Below, one piece after another: positions 13,210 through 17,041 of a stretch of DNA of 17,041 bases (positions are counted from its first letter, which is position 1; every line of letters begins with the position of its first letter). Origin of the DNA: Pseudomonadota bacterium (lineage in GTDB: Bacteria > Pseudomonadota > Gammaproteobacteria > Pseudomonadales > UBA5518); assembly GCA_963204845.1 (NCBI GenBank), contig CAUJIL010000007.1:1-17041 (forward strand), read 5' to 3'. The translations under genes were made by a program, and so were the position numbers. The notes below the pieces were generated by a model. It was not told the origin of the DNA. It saw only the letters and a program-made list of their open reading frames with translations, and searched no databases.

Positions 13210-14583
13210 TCAACGGATGCCGGTACGCGCCATCCCCTGCGCCGTGAAGTACTGCTCCGACGCATCGTGGGTGTTGCGGTAGGTGCCCGGAATCGGCTTC
13301 GAGTTGATGTTGTAGATGTTGCTGATCAGATCGTAGCCGCCGTACCCGGTATTGGCGGGCGACGGCACGTCCCAGTCGTGGTGCGGGTACATCAGTTGCA
13401 CGCGCCACAGCTTGCCTTGCCCGTCCCAGGTCTCGCCGATCAGGCCCGCCCACGTGTCTTCGTCGAGGTAGTAGCGGCGCTTGCTGTAGATGTGCCGGCT
13501 GCCCGCCTTCAGATTGCCCTCTACGACCCACACGCGGTGCTTCTCCCAGCGCACGAACTCGGGCTTGAAGAAGTGCTTGTCCATCATCTCCTCGACGTTC
13601 TTCTCCAGCGAGAAAACGTAGGTGTTGTAGGGCAGGAAGATCTCCTTCTTGCCGACCAGCGTCCACTCGAAGCGCTCCGGCGAGCCGTTGTACATGTACG
13701 CGTCGTCGTAGGTCGACATGCCCGCGGTGGCCGGGTTCGGCGTGTCGAAGGACACCGCCGGCGCCTTGCGCACGCGTCGCTGCCCGGTCAGGTACTGCCA
13801 CGCGTCACGGCCCTTGCCGGCGGTGTAGTCCGCACCGGGTTCGTGCACCAGCAGGATTTCGCCGGCACGGCGCGCCGGCGCGAGGTAGTTGATGCGCAGG
13901 AACGTGTAACGCAGGTCGCTGGTGCTGTAGTTGCGCTTCTTGAACTGGTCGATGTACATCGGGTAGTCGATATAGTTCTCGGCCGTGGTCGACAGCACCT
14001 GTTTGCCGTTGGCGTCGACGTAGTAGCTGTTGTACTTGAAGAAGGCCTGGAAGCCCTGGAAGCGCAGCATGTGGTTCCACAGCGCCTCGACGCCGCTCTG
14101 CGGCAGCGGGAACGGCACGCCGGCGACGTTGCCCTCGATCTTCTGCCCGTCGGCGACCAGGCTCGCGCCGGTGGCGTTCTTGCGCGTGCCGTCGAAGAAC
14201 CACTGCGGCTGGATCGAGTTGCGGTGCGTCGGATAGACGTCGAGACGGAACCCCTGCGCGCCCCACTTGTTCAGCAGCGCTGCCACGCCCTCGGCGAGGA
14301 ACGGCGCGTACTGCGCCATGTTGTCGGCGGTCACCGAATAGAGCGGCTTCTCGTCGGGAAACGGATTGCGATAGTCGTCACCGGGTTTCCAGCCGGCCGG
14401 CACCGGGGTTCCCTTGCCGTCCCAGGCCGGGATCGAACCGTCGGCGTTGCCGGCGCGTTCGGCACCGACCGGCGTGAGGTCGGTGCCGAGGCGTGCGGCC
14501 TGCTCGGCGCTGACCGCCGCGTGCAGCGTGGCGGAGGCAACGGCGCCGATCAGCGCCGCCGCAAAAAGGCTTCTTATCTTCAT
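13210..14583 (-). CDS. DUF1329 domain-containing periplasmic protein
   Basis: A 457-residue exported DUF1329 protein. Residues 1-22 form a signal peptide (MKIRS, hydrophobic core, cleavage after ATLHA); there is no lipobox Cys, so a soluble periplasmic form is expected. The family opening LGTDLTP-VGAERAGN is at 32-46, followed by DGSIPAW (48-54), and aromatic-rich segments characteristic of the family run to the C-terminus. I recall DUF1329 as related in fold to the LolA/LolB/RseB lipid and lipoprotein carriers; if so, this would be a shuttle for hydrophobic cargo across the periplasm. ATG 14583 follows GGAAGGAG. It comes 28 nt after the DUF1302 gene. The two families very often occur together, and their function has not been established to my knowledge. 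Confidence 0.92.
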   Translation of the reverse strand: MKIRSLFAAALIGAVASATLHAAVSAEQAARLGTDLTPVGAERAGNADGSIPAWDGKGTPVPAGWKPGDDYRNPFPDEKPLYSVTADNMAQYAPFLAEGVAALLNKWGAQGFRLDVYPTHRNSIQPQWFFDGTRKNATGASLVADGQKIEGNVAGVPFPLPQSGVEALWNHMLRFQGFQAFFKYNSYYVDANGKQVLSTTAENYIDYPMYIDQFKKRNYSTSDLRYTFLRINYLAPARRAGEILLVHEPGADYTAGKGRDAWQYLTGQRRVRKAPAVSFDTPNPATAGMSTYDDAYMYNGSPERFEWTLVGKKEIFLPYNTYVFSLEKNVEEMMDKHFFKPEFVRWEKHRVWVVEGNLKAGSRHIYSKRRYYLDEDTWAGLIGETWDGQGKLWRVQLMYPHHDWDVPSPANTGYGGYDLISNIYNINSKPIPGTYRNTHDASEQYFTAQGMARTGIR

Positions 14584-14611
14584 GATGTGGCAGCTCCTTC
14601 CAGATCCCGGA

Positions 14612-16522
14612 TCAGAATGTGCGCTTGACGGTGAAGGTGAGGTTGTCGCGGTCCTTCAGGTTACCGACCGGACCATTGTCCTGGGAACCGAAGTAGAAGT
14701 TGTACTTCACGTCGACGTTCCAGACCTGCGCGTACTCCAGCGCGACGCCGACACTCCCCGAGCCGATGCCCTCGTTGCCGCCGGTGGAGATCGGGGTCTG
14801 GCCGTCGATGCCGTAGGACACCGTGAACGGCAGCCGCACGTCGAGGCTGGGACGCACCTGGTACCACTGCGGGGCGAACGCGAGCGCGATCGTCGACAGC
14901 ACGCGGTCCTCGCGGACGTCCGGATGTACCAGCGCGGCGTTGCTCCGGATGCGATCGAGGGCGGAAAACGTCAGTTCGACCGAATAGCTGCCTCCGTCCC
15001 ACATACGGTTCGGATCCAGGAATCCCAGTGCGTTCATCACCACGTGCCAGGTGTCGCCGGTAGGCCCGGGATAATTGCCCTCGTTGGCGCCGTCGAAGTC
15101 GAAATTGTCGGACGGGAAGCCGTTGCTGGCCAGCGTCTGTTCGACCAGTGGCTGGAAGCCGCCGAAGTTCGGGTACGGCTCGGCGTGCAGCAGCGCCGCG
15201 GTGCCGAAGTTGATCGCGACGTCGTGGCGATACACCAGGTCCATGCCGAACGAGATGCCCGCGATTTCCTTGCCGAGGCTGATCCCGAACAGCTCGTTGT
15301 CCTCGCGGTACGTCCACTTGAAGCGCCCGATGCCGACCGCCGGGTAACCACCGCCGGTGTAGTAGCCGAACGGGTCGGGCGTATCGCCGCCGGAGAACGC
15401 CGGCCACAGCCCGACCAGCGCGCCCGCCAGCGGGTTGGTGGTCGCCTGCGCGGTCGCGAACTGCCCCACGTTCAGCGCACCGACCAGCCCCTGCGGGTAC
15501 TTGTCGTGGTAGTTCAGGTAGTAGACGCCGAGCTCGAGTCCGCTCTCGGCGAACACGTACTGGACACCCACGCCGAACTCGCCGTCGTCGGGCTTCTCGG
15601 AGGAGTTCTTGACGAAACCGGTGCGCGGCGCCACCAGCGCGCCGGTGGCCGGGTCCACCTGGCCGGGGATCAGCGTCAGGAACTCGGCGTCGTCCATCGA
15701 GATCTCCGACAGCGCCAGGTAACTGCCGGGATGTGGATAACGCGTCGGCTCGAACTCGAACGAGTAGTAACCGACCACCGCGAAGTTCGGCGTCGCCTGC
15801 CACGAGAGCGAAAGCTTGTTGCTGGGCAGGAACAGCTCGCGCGCCTCCGAACCCGGCACCCCGAGTCCCTTGGACAGGTCGATCGAGGCCATCGAACCGG
15901 CGATGCCGTTGACCGCGCCGCCGACGAACAGGCTCTGGCCCCAGTACAGCGCGTGGCGACCCAGCCGTGTGCTCAGCTCGGTGCTTCCCAGCGTCAGGTT
16001 CGCGAACACGAAGGCGTCGAGCAACTCGACGTCGCGGTAATGCAGATCCTCGGTGGCGTCCAGATACTCGCCCGGGGCAACGCTCAGACCGTGCCAGGTG
16101 TCGGTGTAGTTGCCGTTGACCCGGTAACGCTTGTTGACTCCGGGGTGATCGTTGTCGGACCCGTAAGCGTGGTCGTACCACGCGGCGGCGCTGACACGGA
16201 AACCGAAATCCTGCTTCCACACCAGTTCCAGTTCGCTCAGCAGATCCAGCCGGTTGCTGACGACGCCCTTGTCGAAGCCGAGGTCACCGTCGTCGTAGAG
16301 CGTGGGGCTCTTGCTGGCGATCACGTCGTCGCTCTGGCTCTCGACGCGCGTCATCAGGTTGTATTTCAGCGTGTTGTCCCAGCGCACGTCGAGGTCCGTG
16401 TTGCCGGTGTCGAACTGCATCGCCCAGCCGGTGCTCGCGCTGGCCAGCGCCACGCAGGCCACGGCCTGCCCCAGCGCACACCGGCGGAACCTCCCGCGCA
16501 TCGCTCCCCTTGCTGTGCTCAT
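14612..16522 (-). CDS. DUF1302 outer-membrane protein
   Basis: A 636-residue DUF1302 protein, a predicted outer-membrane beta-barrel. The N-terminus has a basic region (RGRFRR) and a hydrophobic core, with likely cleavage after STGWA (residue 34), leaving MQFDTG. The mature part is rich in alternating polar/aromatic strands and Gly/Asn/Asp turns, with the family-type sequence LDVRWDNTLKYN near the start and GRHALYWGQSLF near 190-201. It ends in KRTF; a terminal Phe is the usual Bam insertion signal. ATG 16522 has GGGGAG 8 nt upstream; ATG 16501 is an acceptable alternative, and the longer frame upstream has no good ribosome site. First gene of the six-gene minus-strand operon. It may form the outer-membrane port for the RND/DUF1329 pathway. 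Confidence 0.9.
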   Translation of the reverse strand: MSTARGAMRGRFRRCALGQAVACVALASASTGWAMQFDTGNTDLDVRWDNTLKYNLMTRVESQSDDVIASKSPTLYDDGDLGFDKGVVSNRLDLLSELELVWKQDFGFRVSAAAWYDHAYGSDNDHPGVNKRYRVNGNYTDTWHGLSVAPGEYLDATEDLHYRDVELLDAFVFANLTLGSTELSTRLGRHALYWGQSLFVGGAVNGIAGSMASIDLSKGLGVPGSEARELFLPSNKLSLSWQATPNFAVVGYYSFEFEPTRYPHPGSYLALSEISMDDAEFLTLIPGQVDPATGALVAPRTGFVKNSSEKPDDGEFGVGVQYVFAESGLELGVYYLNYHDKYPQGLVGALNVGQFATAQATTNPLAGALVGLWPAFSGGDTPDPFGYYTGGGYPAVGIGRFKWTYREDNELFGISLGKEIAGISFGMDLVYRHDVAINFGTAALLHAEPYPNFGGFQPLVEQTLASNGFPSDNFDFDGANEGNYPGPTGDTWHVVMNALGFLDPNRMWDGGSYSVELTFSALDRIRSNAALVHPDVREDRVLSTIALAFAPQWYQVRPSLDVRLPFTVSYGIDGQTPISTGGNEGIGSGSVGVALEYAQVWNVDVKYNFYFGSQDNGPVGNLKDRDNLTFTVKRTF

Positions 16523-16574
16523 GATCGGAACTCCCCGCAGCGTATTGTTGGTCTGGCACATCCCTTTTTGCCGG

Positions 16575-16580
16575 ATTCTA
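16575..16580 (-). promoter_or_regulatory. Candidate -10 element for the DUF1302-led operon
   Basis: TAGAAT on the minus strand, 52 nt upstream of the DUF1302 start, is one mismatch from TATAAT. It lies in the AT-richer part of the 161-nt gap after tex. No good -35 box stands at 16-18 nt, so the promoter may need an activator or use another sigma factor. This gap is the largest non-coding space before the operon and is the natural place for its promoter. Confidence 0.35.
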
Positions 16581-16683
16581 GCGATACGGGCAAGGACTTT
16601 GTTGATCCAGATTACGCGCAGGGCGAATTCCCGCCCCCCCTGCGAGCCGGCGGCACCCAAGCGGCCCACGCCGGACCGGAGGT

Positions 16684-17041
16684 TCAGCGCTGGCGCTTCT
16701 GCGCGGCCAGCAGCAGTTCCCCGAGGGTGCCGGTACGGACGCCGGTGCCGGCGCCGCCCGCCCGTGCGTCGCCGCGTTTCTCGGGCCGGGGCGCGGGGGT
16801 TGCGCCGCGCGCCGGGCGCACCCGCTCGCCCTCGGCGGGCAGCTCGTCATCGAGCCGCATGGTGAGTCCGATGCGCTTGCGCGCCGGGTCCACCTCGAGC
16901 ACCTTGACCTTCACGATATCGCCGGTCTTGACCACCTCGCGCGGGTCGCGCACGAACGTGCGGCTGAGTGCCGAGACGTGCACCAGCCCGTCCTGGTGCA
17001 CGCCGATATCGACGAAGGCGCCGAAGTTCGCCACGTTGGTG
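16684..17041 (-). CDS. tex: Transcription accessory protein Tex, C-terminal fragment (S1 RNA-binding domain)
   Basis: The last 118 residues of a Tex protein, a cytoplasmic nucleic-acid-binding transcription factor of about 770-800 residues; the 5' part lies beyond the window. The visible part opens inside the C-terminal S1 domain with TNVANFGAFVDIGVHQDGL, followed by VHVSALS, VKTGDIVKVKVLEVD and KRIGLTMR, all closely matching Tex. After the S1 domain comes a basic, Pro/Gly/Arg-rich disordered tail ending in a short helix (GELLLAAQKRQR), common in proteobacterial Tex. It is a housekeeping gene and probably unrelated to the downstream operon, from which a 161-nt gap separates it. The frame has no start in the window and continues past the edge. 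Confidence 0.93.
   Translation of the reverse strand, partial: TNVANFGAFVDIGVHQDGLVHVSALSRTFVRDPREVVKTGDIVKVKVLEVDPARKRIGLTMRLDDELPAEGERVRPARGATPAPRPEKRGDARAGGAGTGVRTGTLGELLLAAQKRQR

Noticed and set aside
8202..13247. A 1681-codon stop-free plus-strand frame opposite four minus-strand genes
   Set aside because: Its translation is rich in His, Arg, Asp and Gln with no recognisable domain, while the opposite strand holds clear thiolase, RND and propeller genes with ribosome sites. It is a codon-position shadow of GC-rich DNA.
16634..16640. Run of seven C residues upstream of the DUF1302 gene as a phase-variable tract
   Set aside because: It lies outside any coding frame and away from the -10 candidate, and it is short for slippage control.
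16647..16674. CCGGCG/CGCCGG inverted repeat downstream of tex as a terminator
   Set aside because: The stem is only 6 bp with a 16-nt loop and no T-run on the minus strand; such pairs are expected by chance at this GC content.

Overview
The window is a GC-rich stretch of bacterial chromosome, densely packed and close to fully coding. Several features point to an aerobic, lipid-metabolising proteobacterium, most likely a gammaproteobacterium of the kind that degrades hydrocarbons or steroids. These are the proteobacterial PHA-system protein, the DUF1302/DUF1329/RND gene set, the paired acyl-CoA dehydrogenases and tex. The lineage is inferred from gene content and no species can be named. I saw no tRNA, rRNA, CRISPR array, insertion sequence or phage gene.

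Layout, left to right. (1) A 5' fragment of an SDR oxidoreductase on the minus strand diverges from a two-gene plus-strand acyl-CoA dehydrogenase operon (587-2947). A 199-nt control region with a spaced inverted repeat lies between them. (2) A three-gene minus-strand operon (5418 down to 2923) encodes a DUF3336-patatin lipase, a 57-residue rubredoxin and a TIGR02206/YwaF-type polytopic membrane protein. Its last gene overlaps the end of the second dehydrogenase tail to tail. (3) A small PHA-system protein is transcribed on the plus strand, divergently from the lipase. (4) A large minus-strand operon (16522 down to 5821) runs DUF1302 outer-membrane protein, DUF1329 periplasmic protein, YCF48/Asp-box propeller, RND/MMPL permease, TLP1-like thiolase homologue, acetyl-CoA hydrolase/transferase homologue. 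Its intergenic gaps are 28, 97, 15, 48 and 56 nt. (5) The 3' end of tex, with its S1 domain, enters from the right edge.

The large operon is the main point of interest. In one transcription unit it appears to encode an inner-membrane RND lipid-type transporter, a soluble periplasmic protein of a family I recall as LolA/LolB-like, a periplasmic beta-propeller and an outer-membrane barrel. These are followed by two cytoplasmic CoA-thioester enzymes. This looks like a trans-envelope route for a hydrophobic molecule coupled to CoA chemistry on it. The direction of transport and the substrate cannot be read from the sequence.

The neighbouring genes fit a lipid theme. The dehydrogenase pair has one member with the helix-G catalytic glutamate (E248) and one with glycine at the matching position. 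That pattern is known from heterotetrameric dehydrogenases acting on steroid side chains. The lipase operon also joins a phospholipase-like protein to a membrane protein of a family distantly linked to acyltransferases. A steroid- or isoprenoid-like substrate is a reasonable hypothesis but is not shown here.
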